A stretch of 64,000 nucleotides of DNA from an uncultured Lachnospiraceae bacterium (lineage in GTDB: Bacteria > Bacillota > Clostridia > Lachnospirales > Lachnospiraceae): the NCBI GenBank assembly GCA_900546325.1, contig URCR01000005.1:1-64000 (forward strand), written 5' to 3'. Of the stretch, positions 8,374 through 17,131 are shown piece after piece. A program made the translations under genes and the position numbers. The notes under the pieces are model-generated. The model was not told where the DNA came from and ran no database searches. It saw nothing but the letters and a program-made list of their open reading frames with translations. Position 1 is the first letter of the stretch, and each line of letters opens with the position of its first letter.

Positions 8374-10134
8374 ATGTTAAAGAGAGGCAAAAAAGAAGAA
8401 AAGAAGCAGCGCTCAGTGCTGGAAGAAGAGCAGATGCAGAGCCCTTTTCGGACCATTACCAAACGGCTTTGTGAGAATAAGATTGCCATGGGGTCTGCAA
8501 TTGTGTTCATCACGATATTTATAATGTGTTTCATACTGCCGATTTGGCTGAAGCAGGAAATGAACTATCAGGACCCGACACAGAAGAATATTGCACCAGG
8601 AATGAAATTCCTTGATGTGCCAAAGGAACTTCAGGGAAATGCAAAAGAAATCGAGACCGGCCCGACATTTGGTGTCGGCATTGACAATGACGGTGTCGTA
8701 TATGAGTGGGGAACACTGACAGACAGATTAAAACAGATCCCGTCAGATATGGGAAAAGTTGTTGACATCGCAGTTGGTCAGGATCATGTTCTTGCACTGA
8801 ATGATAAGGGAGAACTGTTCACATGGGGATTCAACCGTATGAATCTGAATCGTATCCCGGCAGAAGTAAAAGGAAAGAAAGTAAAATCGATTTCTGCCGG
8901 ATTCCAGGTATCCATCGTAGTACTGGAAGATGGAAGTGTTGTAAAATGGGGAAATGAAAATACTATCGATGCTGTGACATCCAAGACAAAAGATGAGAAT
9001 GTCAAGACGGTCAAGACAAATATTCAGACAGGTCTTGCACTTACCGAAGATGGAAAACTGATCCCGATGGCAAAGAGAGCAACCGCATTTGATGCAGTTC
9101 CGGAAGAGATTCAGGGAAAAGTGAAGGATTTCGCCTTGACAGATAAGACAGCTTTTGCGCTTCTGGAAGACGGTACACTTCGATGCTGGGGAGCGAACGA
9201 CTACAAGATTCAGGAAATTCCGGAAGATGTAAACGGACATGTGGAGAGCATATCTGCGGGACGTAACCATGTCACGGTGCTTCTGGATGATGGAACGGTT
9301 CAGGCATGGGGTGGAAATAATAACAAGCAGATTAAAGTTCCATCCGGAATGAAAGACATCGTAAGTGTCTCAAGCAGATATTATCAGAACTATGCAATTG
9401 ATAAAGATGGAAATGTCGAGTCATGGGGATTGAAAGGATACCTGTTTGGAACAGATAATCTTGGAAGAAGCGTTGCACTCCGTATGTTAAAGGGTGGGCA
9501 GATGACAATGACTGTCGGATTCGTATCCGTCATCATCTCACTTGTGATCGGTATCATTGTCGGAGGTATCGCCGGATACTATGCAGGAAAGGTGGATATC
9601 ATCCTGATGCGTATCGCGGAGGTAGTAGGCTCTCTGCCGTTTATCCCGTTAGCATTGATCCTTTCGGCATTGATCGGAAATAAGGTATCGGAGATCGGGC
9701 GTATTATCATGATCATGGTCATTCTCGGTATCTTAAGCTGGCCGGGTGTTGCCAATATGGTGCGTGCACAGGTTCTTGCAGAACGTCAGAAAGAGTTCGT
9801 CACAGCAGCCAAGGCGCTTGGAGTGCGTGAGAGAAATATTATCTTCCGCCACATCGTGCCAAATGTTATGACAATTATTATCGTAAATGCAACACTTTCA
9901 TTTGCGACATGTATGCTTACAGAGTCCAGTCTGTCATTCCTTGGATTCGGTGTCGGTGAGCCGATCCCATCCTGGGGTAACATGCTGAACAACTGCCGGT
10001 CTTCAGAGGTCATCTCTCAGTTCTGGTGGAGATGGGTATTCCCGTCTATCGCACTTGCACTTTGTACGATCAGCATCAACCTTTTTGGAGACGGTCTGCG
10101 CAAAGCGGTTGATCCAAAATCCAATGAAAGGTAG
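8374..10134 (+). CDS. oppC: OppC permease with a seven-repeat RCC1-like propeller in the first extracellular loop
   Basis: A 586-residue protein, nearly twice the usual OppC length of about 300. Residues 1-36 are cytoplasmic and 37-59 form the first membrane helix. Residues of about 92-353 form seven repeats with a 39-41-residue period, each ending in a D/K-x-G-x-(V/L)-x-x-WG-like motif: 104-113, 143-152, 184-193, 224-232 (degenerate), 264-273, 304-313, 343-352. This is the pattern of RCC1-type beta-propeller blades. The normal OppC sequence resumes at 357 with LFGTDNLGRS, then five helices and an EAA loop (467-500, EFVTAAKALGVRERNII). By topology the propeller faces outside, next to the binding lipoprotein. 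The frame is continuous and codon use does not change, so it is a genuine insertion rather than an assembly error. The propeller's function is unknown to me. Confidence 0.9.
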   Translation: MLKRGKKEEKKQRSVLEEEQMQSPFRTITKRLCENKIAMGSAIVFITIFIMCFILPIWLKQEMNYQDPTQKNIAPGMKFLDVPKELQGNAKEIETGPTFGVGIDNDGVVYEWGTLTDRLKQIPSDMGKVVDIAVGQDHVLALNDKGELFTWGFNRMNLNRIPAEVKGKKVKSISAGFQVSIVVLEDGSVVKWGNENTIDAVTSKTKDENVKTVKTNIQTGLALTEDGKLIPMAKRATAFDAVPEEIQGKVKDFALTDKTAFALLEDGTLRCWGANDYKIQEIPEDVNGHVESISAGRNHVTVLLDDGTVQAWGGNNNKQIKVPSGMKDIVSVSSRYYQNYAIDKDGNVESWGLKGYLFGTDNLGRSVALRMLKGGQMTMTVGFVSVIISLVIGIIVGGIAGYYAGKVDIILMRIAEVVGSLPFIPLALILSALIGNKVSEIGRIIMIMVILGILSWPGVANMVRAQVLAERQKEFVTAAKALGVRERNIIFRHIVPNVMTIIIVNATLSFATCMLTESSLSFLGFGVGEPIPSWGNMLNNCRSSEVISQFWWRWVFPSIALALCTISINLFGDGLRKAVDPKSNER

Positions 10135-10142
10135 GAAGAGAC

Positions 10143-11144
10143 ATGGAATATTTATTAGAAGTTGATGATTTACATACATATTTTCAGACAAAAAAAGGAA
10201 TTGTAAAGGCAGTAAACGGAGTGTCTTACCAGGTGGAGGCCGGTAAGACACTCGGAATTGTAGGAGAATCCGGAAGCGGAAAGAGTGTCTCTGCCATGAG
10301 TATCTTAAAGCTCCTTGACGGAAACGGATACATTGACAGCGGAAAGATTACCTTTAAAGGACGTGACCTTGCGGAATGTACACAAAATGATATGTACCAG
10401 ATCCGCGGAAACGAAATCTCTGTTATTTTCCAGGAACCAATGACCAGTTTAAATCCAGTCTATACAATCGAAAAACAGTTGAATGAAGTTTATCTGACAC
10501 ATCAGAAGATTTCCAAAGGGGAAGCGAGCAAGAAGTCTCTGGAGATGTTGAAATCTGTGAAGATTCCAAATGCAGAATCGATCATGAAACAGTATCCACA
10601 TCAGTTGTCCGGTGGAATGCGGCAGCGTGTCATGATCGCGATGGCACTTGCGTGTGAGCCGAGTCTTCTCATCGCGGATGAGCCGACAACCGCACTGGAT
10701 GTAACCATCCAGGCACAGATTCTTCATCTGATGAACGAGTTGAAGAAGGAAAAGGGAACCTCGATCCTGTTCATTACCCACGATCTTGGCGTCATCAATG
10801 AGATGGCAGACAATGTGGCGGTTATGTACTGCGGACAGGTTGTAGAGATGTGCCCTGCACATGCGATTTTTGCAAGGGACAATGCATTCTCACACCCATA
10901 TACAGAAGGTTTGATGACATCCATTCCGCGTCTGGATACACCGGTGGGAGCACGTCTGGAAGCAATTCCGGGATCGGTACCGCATCCGCTGGATCTTCCG
11001 AAAGGATGTAAATTTGCACCGCGCTGTAAGTATGCGACACAGAAATGTCTGGAAGAAGAACCAAAGTTGGAACAGGTAGAAGGGGATCACGTAGTACGCT
11101 GCTTCTATCCTGAGAAGGAGGGCCGTCATGCAAAACAATCATAA
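10143..11144 (+). CDS. oppD: Oligopeptide ABC transporter ATPase OppD
   Basis: A 333-residue ATPase. Walker A is GESGSGKS (41-48), the Q-loop is [11 protein letters not shown] (Gln97), followed by signature LSGGMRQR and Walker [14 protein letters not shown]. The C-terminal oligopeptide/dipeptide extension contains the Cys-rich Fe-S-type motif [14 protein letters not shown]. It starts eight bases after oppC and its end overlaps the start of oppF by 17 bases. Length is normal, which makes the enlarged partner OppF stand out. Confidence 0.9.
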   Translation: MEYLLEVDDLHTYFQTKKGIVKAVNGVSYQVEAGKTLGIVGESGSGKSVSAMSILKLLDGNGYIDSGKITFKGRDLAECTQNDMYQIRGNEISVIFQEPMTSLNPVYTIEKQLNEVYLTHQKISKGEASKKSLEMLKSVKIPNAESIMKQYPHQLSGGMRQRVMIAMALACEPSLLIADEPTTALDVTIQAQILHLMNELKKEKGTSILFITHDLGVINEMADNVAVMYCGQVVEMCPAHAIFARDNAFSHPYTEGLMTSIPRLDTPVGARLEAIPGSVPHPLDLPKGCKFAPRCKYATQKCLEEEPKLEQVEGDHVVRCFYPEKEGRHAKQS

Positions 11145-12615
11145 GGGAAATCAAGAAGAGAAGAAAGTACTTCTGAGAGTCACAGACTTAAAGCAGTGGT
11201 TCCCGATCAAGAAGACAAAACTTTTCCAGAAAGAACAGCTGTATGTCCGCGCCAATGATGGAATCACACTGGATATCTATGAAGGAGAGACGGTCGGACT
11301 GGTAGGCGAATCCGGCTGCGGCAAATCTACATTTGGAAGAACACTGCTGCAGATTTATCCACAGACAGAAGGAAAGACCATGTATTATGGACGTTCTCTG
11401 ACGGAGATGGCACCGGATTATGTGGAAGAAACTGTCAAAAATATCGGACCGAGGAAGAAAAAAATCGCAGAACTTGAGAAGAAAGTAGAAGAACTCAAGG
11501 CAGAGTATGAGAAGATGGCGGACGGAGCTGAGAAGTTCCAGAAGCAGGAGTCATGTGAAAAACTCCGCAAGGAATGCAACAGAGAGTTTTTAGACCTCGT
11601 ACAGATCATCGGAGGATTTTATGCCGTAGATAAGACACAGGAGGCAGAACAGCAGATTCTTGAGAAATTCAAGATTGCAAAAGTGCTGCGAAACCTGAGA
11701 GAGGAAGATAAGACCGAAGGAAAAGACAAGAGCAGTGAAATCGCAGTTAAGGAAAAACAACTTGCTGCCGTTGAGGAGAAACTTTCGGCACTCCGGGCAA
11801 AATACAATTCGGATGCGGCATTCCAGAAATATGAAGAATACAAAGACGATGGAGTTGACCTTGCAAGATTAAAGACGAGCGAGATGCGTATCTTAAGAAA
11901 AGATATGCAGATGATCTTCCAGGATCCATATTCTTCTCTGAATCCGAGAATGACAGTCGGACAGATCATCGGAGAAGGACTTCTTGCTCACGGATTCTTC
12001 CAGAAGAACGATGACAAGATGCAGGATTATGTCATGAAGACAATGGAAGAGTGTGGTCTGGCGCCATACATGATCCACAGATATCCGCACCAGTTCTCCG
12101 GAGGACAGAGACAGCGTATCGGAATCGCCCGTGCCCTTGCACTGAAACCGAAATTTGTTGTCTGTGATGAGGCGGTATCAGCCCTTGACGTATCCATTCA
12201 GTCACAGATCGTCAATCTGTTAAAGGACCTTGGAGAAAAAGAGAACCTGGCATACTTGTTTATCTCTCACGGATTGAGTGTTGTTAAATATATCAGTGAC
12301 CGGATCGGTGTAATGTATCTTGGAAATATTGTAGAGCTGGCATCTTCCAAAGCGATGTTTGATCATCCGATGCATCCATATACAGAGGCGCTGCTCTCTG
12401 CGATCCCGACGACAGATCCGGATGCGAAGAAGGAGATTGTCCCTCTGGAAGGAGACATTCCGAGCCCGGTACATCCACCGGAAGGATGTAAGTTCCATAC
12501 AAGATGTAAATACTGTCAGGAAATCTGTAAGCATGTGACACCGGAATTAAGAGAATTGGAGCCGGAGCACTATGTGGCATGTCACTTCCCACTGGCAAAG
12601 AAAGAGGAAGCATAG
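11128..12615 (+). CDS. oppF: OppF ATPase with a coiled-coil insertion between Walker A and Q-loop
   Basis: A 495-residue ATPase against the usual 310-340. Walker A is GESGCGKS (60-67), but the Q-loop IFQDPYSSLNPRM begins only at residue 263 (Gln265). In OppD the same spacing is about 55 residues; here it is about 200. Residues of about 95-248 are highly charged and heptad-like (KKKIAELEKKVEELKAEYEK at 110-129, EKQLAAVEEKLSALRAKY at 209-226) and should form an antiparallel coiled coil in the cytoplasm. All later motifs are intact: SGGQRQR (324-330), VVCDEAVSALD (344-354), the switch histidine His381 and the C-terminal Cys motif CKFHTRCKYCQEIC. Together with the OppC propeller this makes an oversized Opp complex. 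Confidence 0.9.
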   Translation: MQNNHKGNQEEKKVLLRVTDLKQWFPIKKTKLFQKEQLYVRANDGITLDIYEGETVGLVGESGCGKSTFGRTLLQIYPQTEGKTMYYGRSLTEMAPDYVEETVKNIGPRKKKIAELEKKVEELKAEYEKMADGAEKFQKQESCEKLRKECNREFLDLVQIIGGFYAVDKTQEAEQQILEKFKIAKVLRNLREEDKTEGKDKSSEIAVKEKQLAAVEEKLSALRAKYNSDAAFQKYEEYKDDGVDLARLKTSEMRILRKDMQMIFQDPYSSLNPRMTVGQIIGEGLLAHGFFQKNDDKMQDYVMKTMEECGLAPYMIHRYPHQFSGGQRQRIGIARALALKPKFVVCDEAVSALDVSIQSQIVNLLKDLGEKENLAYLFISHGLSVVKYISDRIGVMYLGNIVELASSKAMFDHPMHPYTEALLSAIPTTDPDAKKEIVPLEGDIPSPVHPPEGCKFHTRCKYCQEICKHVTPELRELEPEHYVACHFPLAKKEEA

Positions 12616-12665
12616 TATAATAGAAAAGACACTGATTTTATGTAAAGATAGAAAGGAAGAGTACG

Positions 12666-12875
12666 ATGTTATTATTTGGAAAAAACAGTAAGCGTGCAAA
12701 GATGATAGAGGATGCGGACGCAAAGTTCAATAAGTTCAGAGAAGAAATTCAAGATGTTCCATTGGAGAAAAATGATTATCTGGCGATGGTACTTGGTGCT
12801 TTCTGGGCATTGTGGCCGGTACTTGCAGTCGTTGTAGGCGTTATTTTGTTTGTACTGCTTTTTTTCTTCCGATAA
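12666..12875 (+). CDS. Small single-span membrane protein at the end of the opp operon
   Basis: A 69-residue protein preceded by AGAAAGGAAGAG. It has a charged N-terminal half (residues 1-38, KRAKMIEDADAKFNKFREE) and one long hydrophobic helix (about 41-68) ending FFFR. It is co-directional and 50 bases after oppF, before the terminator, so it is probably transcribed with opp. I do not recognise the family. It might be an accessory subunit of this unusual Opp transporter, which is inference from position only. Confidence 0.7.
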   Translation: MLLFGKNSKRAKMIEDADAKFNKFREEIQDVPLEKNDYLAMVLGAFWALWPVLAVVVGVILFVLLFFFR

Positions 12876-12898
12876 AATCAAAAGAATGATGTATATTT

Positions 12899-12963
12899 GA
12901 GCGTGTGTGTGGCAGATTTGTAAGAGGTCTGCCCTGACGGAGAAAATCCGGCACGCTCTTTTA
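12899..12963 (+). terminator. Branched terminator after the opp operon
   Basis: GAGCGTG (12899-12905) pairs with CACGCTC (12952-12958), followed by TTTTA. Inside lie two further hairpins: GGCAGA/TCTGCC (12911-12916, 12928-12933) and CGGA/TCCG (12938-12941, 12947-12950). The result is a three-way junction with a U-tract, an intrinsic terminator of unusual shape. Confidence 0.6.
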
Positions 12964-13053
12964 TAAATAAGAAATTTGCAGCGGAACACGTTGTAAAAGC
13001 ATCTCCTGCTCTTTGCGGGAGAGGAAATAAAAATCCGGAAAGGGGTAAAAGCT

Positions 13054-14742
13054 ATGAAATTCAGTGAGTTTACTTACAAGAGAATTGATCTTGAGGAAAC
13101 AAAAAAGAAGATCCGGGAGATCACAGAGGAATTAAAAAATGCACAGTCTGCCGAAGAGCAGTTACAGGCGATCTATAAGATGAACGATGTGGAAAAAGAA
13201 ATCTCCACAGCAGACTCTCTCGTGTACATCCGCTACACAATTAACACGAAAGATGAGTTCTATGCAAAGGAACGAGAGTACAATGACCATATCGGACCGA
13301 TGCTGGAAGAAGAGATGCAGAAGTACAACAAAGTATTGTTAGAATCTCCGTTCAGAAAAGAACTGGAAGAGAAGCTGGGGAAAGTGCTGTTTATCAATCT
13401 GGAACTTTCGATGAAAGGATTTTCACCGGAGATTACAGAACTGTTACAGGAAGAAAGCACGCTGCAGACACAGTACCAGTCACTGCTTGCCAGTGCACAG
13501 ATTGATTTCAACGGAGAAAAATGCAACCTTTCTCAGTTAGGACCTTACATGCAGAGCCAGGACAGAGAAGTCAGAAAAGCTGCATATGAAGCTTCCGGAA
13601 AATTTTTCGATGAACATCAGGCAGAGTTAGATGAGATTTTTGACAAGCTTGTCAAGAACCGTACAGAGCAGGCACACCGCCTCGGAATGAAAAACTTTGT
13701 AGAGCTTGGCTATGTCCGCCGTCAGAGAAACTGTTATGCGCCTGAGGCAATCGCATACTTCCGTCAGCAGGTTGTAAGAGATCTCGTTCCGATCGTGTGC
13801 GAGATCAAGAAGAACCAGGCAGAGAGAATCGGGGTAGAAGATTTGAAAATCTATGATGACAGCCTTCAGTTCCCGGATGGAAATGCAATTCCGCAGGGAA
13901 CTTACGATGAGATCATGGAAGCCGGAAGAAAGATGTACACAGAGATGTCACCGGAGACGGCAGATTTCATCAAGATGATGTTCGACAGAGAACTGTTTGA
14001 CGTTGTGGCAAAACCGGGAAAAGCGACCGGAGGTTACTGTGCAGATATTCCGGGATATGGCTGCCCGTTTATCTTCTCAAACTTCAACGGAACAGCCGGT
14101 GATGTGGATGTTCTGACACATGAGGCAGGTCATGCATTTGCAGCATATATGGCAGAGAAAAATATTGAGCTGATCGACATGCACCTCCCATCCATGGAAG
14201 CGGCAGAAACACATTCTATGTCTATGGAATTCTTTGCGACACCGTGGTATGAATTATTCTTCAAACACCAGACAAAGAAATACGAAGTCTCCCATTTAGA
14301 GGGAACTTTAAACTTCATTCCATACGGATGTCTTGTCGATCACTTCCAGCAGGTTGTGTACGAACACCCGGAAATGACACCGGCAGAGAGAAATGAAGCA
14401 TGGCTGAAATTAGAGAAAATGTACCGTCCGTACCTTGATCTGGAAGGGATGCCATTCTACGGAAGAGGCGGCGGATGGCAGAGACAGAATCATATTTATC
14501 TGACACCATTCTATTATATCGATTACTGTCTTGCACAGACAGTTGCATTGCAGTTCTGGCTTGAAATCGAAAAAGACTGGAAACAGGCATGGGAGAAATA
14601 CAAAATGTTTGTACAGCGCGGCGGAACAGACACCTTCCTCGGTCTGGTGGCAGGTGCAGGACTCGCTTCTCCGGTAGAAGATGGATGCATCCGCGAGATC
14701 GCAGGACATGCAAGCGAATGGCTGAAAGAACACAAGCTGTAG
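13054..14742 (+). CDS. M3-family oligoendopeptidase (PepF-like)
   Basis: A 562-residue cytoplasmic metallopeptidase of the M3 family. The zinc motif HEAGH occurs in DVLTHEAGHAFAAY (about residues 352-365) and a downstream glutamate in SMEAAETHSMSMEF completes the metal site. Length matches the M3 oligoendopeptidase group. It degrades short peptides, which fits its place right after the oligopeptide uptake operon. It has its own ribosome site (GGAAAGGGG) and is separated from opp by the branched terminator, so it is probably transcribed independently. Confidence 0.88.
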   Translation: MKFSEFTYKRIDLEETKKKIREITEELKNAQSAEEQLQAIYKMNDVEKEISTADSLVYIRYTINTKDEFYAKEREYNDHIGPMLEEEMQKYNKVLLESPFRKELEEKLGKVLFINLELSMKGFSPEITELLQEESTLQTQYQSLLASAQIDFNGEKCNLSQLGPYMQSQDREVRKAAYEASGKFFDEHQAELDEIFDKLVKNRTEQAHRLGMKNFVELGYVRRQRNCYAPEAIAYFRQQVVRDLVPIVCEIKKNQAERIGVEDLKIYDDSLQFPDGNAIPQGTYDEIMEAGRKMYTEMSPETADFIKMMFDRELFDVVAKPGKATGGYCADIPGYGCPFIFSNFNGTAGDVDVLTHEAGHAFAAYMAEKNIELIDMHLPSMEAAETHSMSMEFFATPWYELFFKHQTKKYEVSHLEGTLNFIPYGCLVDHFQQVVYEHPEMTPAERNEAWLKLEKMYRPYLDLEGMPFYGRGGGWQRQNHIYLTPFYYIDYCLAQTVALQFWLEIEKDWKQAWEKYKMFVQRGGTDTFLGLVAGAGLASPVEDGCIREIAGHASEWLKEHKL

Positions 14743-14821
14743 AGAACGTGTGAAGGAAAAAGCTCAAAATAGAATAAAAAGCAAAAAAAGGACTCATAAC
14801 AGACGATAAAAAATCGTAAGA

Positions 14822-14896
14822 AAGCTGTCATGGCTGATATCTGATTGCTGTAAAAGAAAAGATGCAGCAGCTGGAATAACGCATGACGGCTTTTTG
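14822..14896 (+). terminator. Terminator after the M3 peptidase gene
   Basis: AAGCTGTCATG (14822-14832) pairs with CATGACGGCTT (14882-14892) with one G-U pair, followed by a run of T to 14895 and a second T-rich patch. The 49-base interior can fold further. Confidence 0.65.
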
Positions 14897-15053
14897 TGTT
14901 TTGTCAAGAGCTGGGGAAAATACTTTTGAGGTGCAGGAATGCATCTCTGTTTTTGCTTTTGGAGATGCTTCGCTGCGATTTTCAGATGTGAAAAAAAGGA
15001 GAGTGTGGTATAGTAATAACAGGCATGATCACGAGAAAGAAAGGAATGATGAG

Positions 15054-15653
15054 ATGATGGAAAAGCATGAAAGATTACAGCAGCAGATTGCATTTTTGAT
15101 GGAGATAGACAAAGTAAAAAATATATTCCGGCAGACCTATCTTGTCGATGGTGAGAGGAAAGAAAATGACGCCGAACACTCCTGGCACATTGCGCTGATG
15201 GCGGTACTTTTGCAGGAGCATGCGGAGGAAGAGGTAGATCTTTTGAAAGTTATGACGATGGTACTGATTCATGATCTCGTAGAAATCGACGCAGGAGATA
15301 CGTATGCATATGACAGCGCCGGAGCAGCCACAAAGAGAGCGCGCGAAGAAAAAGCGGCAGATCGGATCTTTGGAATCCTCCCGGAAGATCAGGGCGCTTA
15401 TTTCCGGGAACTCTGGGAGGAATTTGAGGCATATGAGACGGGTGACGCAAAGTATGCACACCTCCTGGACAATTTCCAGCCACTTCTTTTAAATCACGCA
15501 TCCGGAGGAAAAAGCTGGGCAGAACATGGGGTGAAACGGTCACAGATCTACAAACGGAACGAAAAAATGGAAGAGACATCAAAAACAGTGTGGGAATGCG
15601 TGAAAGCAATCGTGGAAGAAAACATTGAAAAAGGAAATGTAAAGAGTGAATAG
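15054..15653 (+). CDS. HD-domain phosphohydrolase (YfbR/5'-nucleotidase-like)
   Basis: A 199-residue HD protein. The metal and catalytic residues appear in order: NDAEHSWHIALMA (the first His), LIHDLVEIDAGD (the HD pair) and a conserved DNFQPLLLN near the end. The closest known group is YfbR-like deoxynucleoside-monophosphate 5'-nucleotidases and related HD_3 proteins. ATG 15054 (or 15057) fits the AAAGGA at 15039-15045. The open frame extends upstream to 14883, but that part crosses the terminator and has no ribosome site. The exact substrate cannot be told. Confidence 0.8.
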   Translation: MMEKHERLQQQIAFLMEIDKVKNIFRQTYLVDGERKENDAEHSWHIALMAVLLQEHAEEEVDLLKVMTMVLIHDLVEIDAGDTYAYDSAGAATKRAREEKAADRIFGILPEDQGAYFRELWEEFEAYETGDAKYAHLLDNFQPLLLNHASGGKSWAEHGVKRSQIYKRNEKMEETSKTVWECVKAIVEENIEKGNVKSE

Positions 15654-15656
15654 AGA

Positions 15657-15686
15657 TTGCAGAAAGCAGAAGGGACATGTTATAAT
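15657..15686 (+). promoter_or_regulatory. Promoter of the Rpn-like gene
   Basis: TTGCAG (15657-15662) and TATAAT (15681-15686) are separated by 18 bases. A small hairpin TTCCTC/GAGGAA (15699-15704, 15714-15719) pairs with the GGAGG ribosome site of the gene and may dampen its translation. Confidence 0.55.
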
Positions 15687-15724
15687 TTTCTCATAGAATT
15701 CCTCTGCACAACGGAGGAAAACAG

Positions 15725-16615
15725 ATGAAAAAACAATTAAAAGAACTTACAATCAAAGATAACTTTATGTTCGGCGCAGTGATGACGATGCCGGAAAACT
15801 GCAAAGATTTTTTGGAGATGGTCCTTCAGACAAAACTCTCGGAGGTGGTTGTCAGTAAGGAAAAGAGTATGATTTACCACCCGGAGTACAAAGGGATCCG
15901 TTTGGATGTCTATGCAAATGATGAAGAACGAACACACTATAATGTGGAAATGCAGGTGTCCAAAAAGCCGGCACTTGGGAGAAGGAGCAGATATTATCAA
16001 AGTCAGATCGATATGGAACTGTTAGTGTCAGGGGAAGATTATGAAGAACTCCCGGATACGTATGTTATTTTTTTATGCGACTTTGACCCATTCGGGCAGA
16101 AGAAATACTGTTATACATTTTCAAGTGAGTGCAAAGAATGTAAAGAAAGTAAACTGCAGGATGGCAGGTGTACCATTTTTCTGAGTACGCATGGAGAAAA
16201 TGAAGACGAAGTTCCAAAAGAACTTGTCACTTTTTTAAAATTTGTAAAAGCAGGACTGCAGGAGAGTGAACAAAATTTTCACGATGACTATGTAGAAAGA
16301 CTGCAGAGAACAATTCGGGAAATCAAGAGGGACCGGGAGATGGAGGAGCGTTTTATGATTTTGGAAGAGATGCTGAAAGATGAGAGAAAAGAAGGAAGAA
16401 TTGAAGGAAGGGCAGAAGGCGCAAGACTTTCGCTGTATACGATCTTAGAGTGTAAAGGCAGGATTCCTGATGTGTTCCGAAAACAGATTGAGACAGAGCA
16501 AAGTCTGGAAGTATTAAAAAACTGGCTGGTGCTTGCGGCAAAATCAAGTACTATGGAAGCATTTCTCGCAGAAGCAGAGTCTGTAAAATGTGGTCAGTCT
16601 GACCAGAAAGAGTAA
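15725..16615 (+). CDS. Rpn-family PD-(D/E)XK nuclease / putative transposase
   Basis: A 296-residue protein of the Rpn/PDDEXK_2 group. The nuclease core reads GIRLDVYANDE (about 59-69, Asp63) and YNVEMQVSK (about 75-83, an E-x-Q version of the D/E-x-K motif). A glutamate/lysine-rich helical segment follows (about 200-240). Known Rpn proteins are DNA endonucleases that promote recombination, and some act in anti-phage defence. The gene stands alone with its own promoter. No inverted repeats flank it, so I do not call it an insertion sequence. Confidence 0.8.
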   Translation: MKKQLKELTIKDNFMFGAVMTMPENCKDFLEMVLQTKLSEVVVSKEKSMIYHPEYKGIRLDVYANDEERTHYNVEMQVSKKPALGRRSRYYQSQIDMELLVSGEDYEELPDTYVIFLCDFDPFGQKKYCYTFSSECKECKESKLQDGRCTIFLSTHGENEDEVPKELVTFLKFVKAGLQESEQNFHDDYVERLQRTIREIKRDREMEERFMILEEMLKDERKEGRIEGRAEGARLSLYTILECKGRIPDVFRKQIETEQSLEVLKNWLVLAAKSSTMEAFLAEAESVKCGQSDQKE

Positions 16616-16659
16616 AATCTAAAGCATATCTAATGCATTTCGCAAGATAAAAATCAAAA

Positions 16660-16708
16660 AATCCTGATACTGTTTTTTCAAAAAGAAAGGGAAGTCAGTA
16701 TCGGGATT
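16660..16708 (-). terminator. Hairpin with minus-strand U-tract
   Basis: AATCCTGATACTG (16660-16672) pairs with CAGTATCGGGATT (16696-16708) with one wobble. On the minus strand the stem is followed by TTTTTGATTTTT; on the plus strand no T-run follows. Its orientation is odd, because I find no minus-strand gene to its right. It may still stop plus transcripts of the Rpn gene weakly. Confidence 0.5.
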
Positions 16709-16879
16709 GTCAATATTCAGTCTGCCGGTTCAGGCAGGAAATTTCAAAAAAAGCAGAGGAATTCTAAAAAAGTGAGAAGAAAAAGACAAGGTAATATTTT
16801 ATGAAATTTTTAAAGGTCTAAAATTTGGTAAGAGTTTTAAAGGGATAAAAGTGGGTTCAAAATTGGTAAAAGTTATAAA

Positions 16880-16908
16880 TTGACAAGGGAAAAACTCTGT
16901 GCTATCAT
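16880..16908 (+). promoter_or_regulatory. Consensus promoter before a broken reading frame
   Basis: TTGACA (16880-16885), a 17-base spacer and TATCAT (16903-16908) with an upstream TG form a near-consensus promoter. It is followed by AAGGAGG (16927-16933) and an ATG at 16938. These are strong signals for what looks like a broken or very short frame. Confidence 0.65.
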
Positions 16909-16937
16909 ACTACTTAGCGATAAAAAAGGAGGAATTT

Positions 16938-17096
16938 ATGAGAAGCATTGTAAGAAAAGAGGATTCTGCGAATTAAATCATTGCAGCAAGGATGAATCGC
17001 GTGACGGAAGATGATACTGTGACGGGAGGAGTCTGCCTTGATACTGGCCACATGATCGAGCCGGTTGTTTGCCTTACAAGAAATCTCATATTCTGA
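16938..17096 (+). pseudogene. Short frame with in-frame stop; leader peptide or gene remnant
   Basis: With an ideal ribosome site the ATG at 16938 opens only 12 codons (MRSIVRKEDSAN) before TAA 16974-16976. The same frame continues for 39 more codons (containing NRVTEDDTVTGGVCLDTG) to TGA 17094-17096. I do not recognise the product. Either an old gene has acquired a nonsense codon, or the first 12 codons are a leader. The whole gap 16616-17305 holds only this, the hairpin at 16660-16708, the promoter at 16880-16908 and the small frame at 17132. Confidence 0.4.
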
Positions 17097-17131
17097 TAGA
17101 AAAAGATTCGGAAGCACAGCAAAGAGCAGGA

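Noticed and set aside
8374..10134. OppC-propeller fusion as two genes joined by a sequencing error
   Set aside because: The frame is open throughout, the permease sequence is complete on both sides of the insertion, and the repeats have regular spacing with normal codon use.
14883..15053. Upstream extension of the HD-domain gene by 57 codons
   Set aside because: It would begin inside the terminator of the previous gene, has no ribosome site, and the HD family starts near the later ATG.
15725..16615. Insertion sequence around the Rpn-like gene
   Set aside because: The protein is often labelled transposase, but no terminal inverted repeats or target duplications are visible at the gene flanks.
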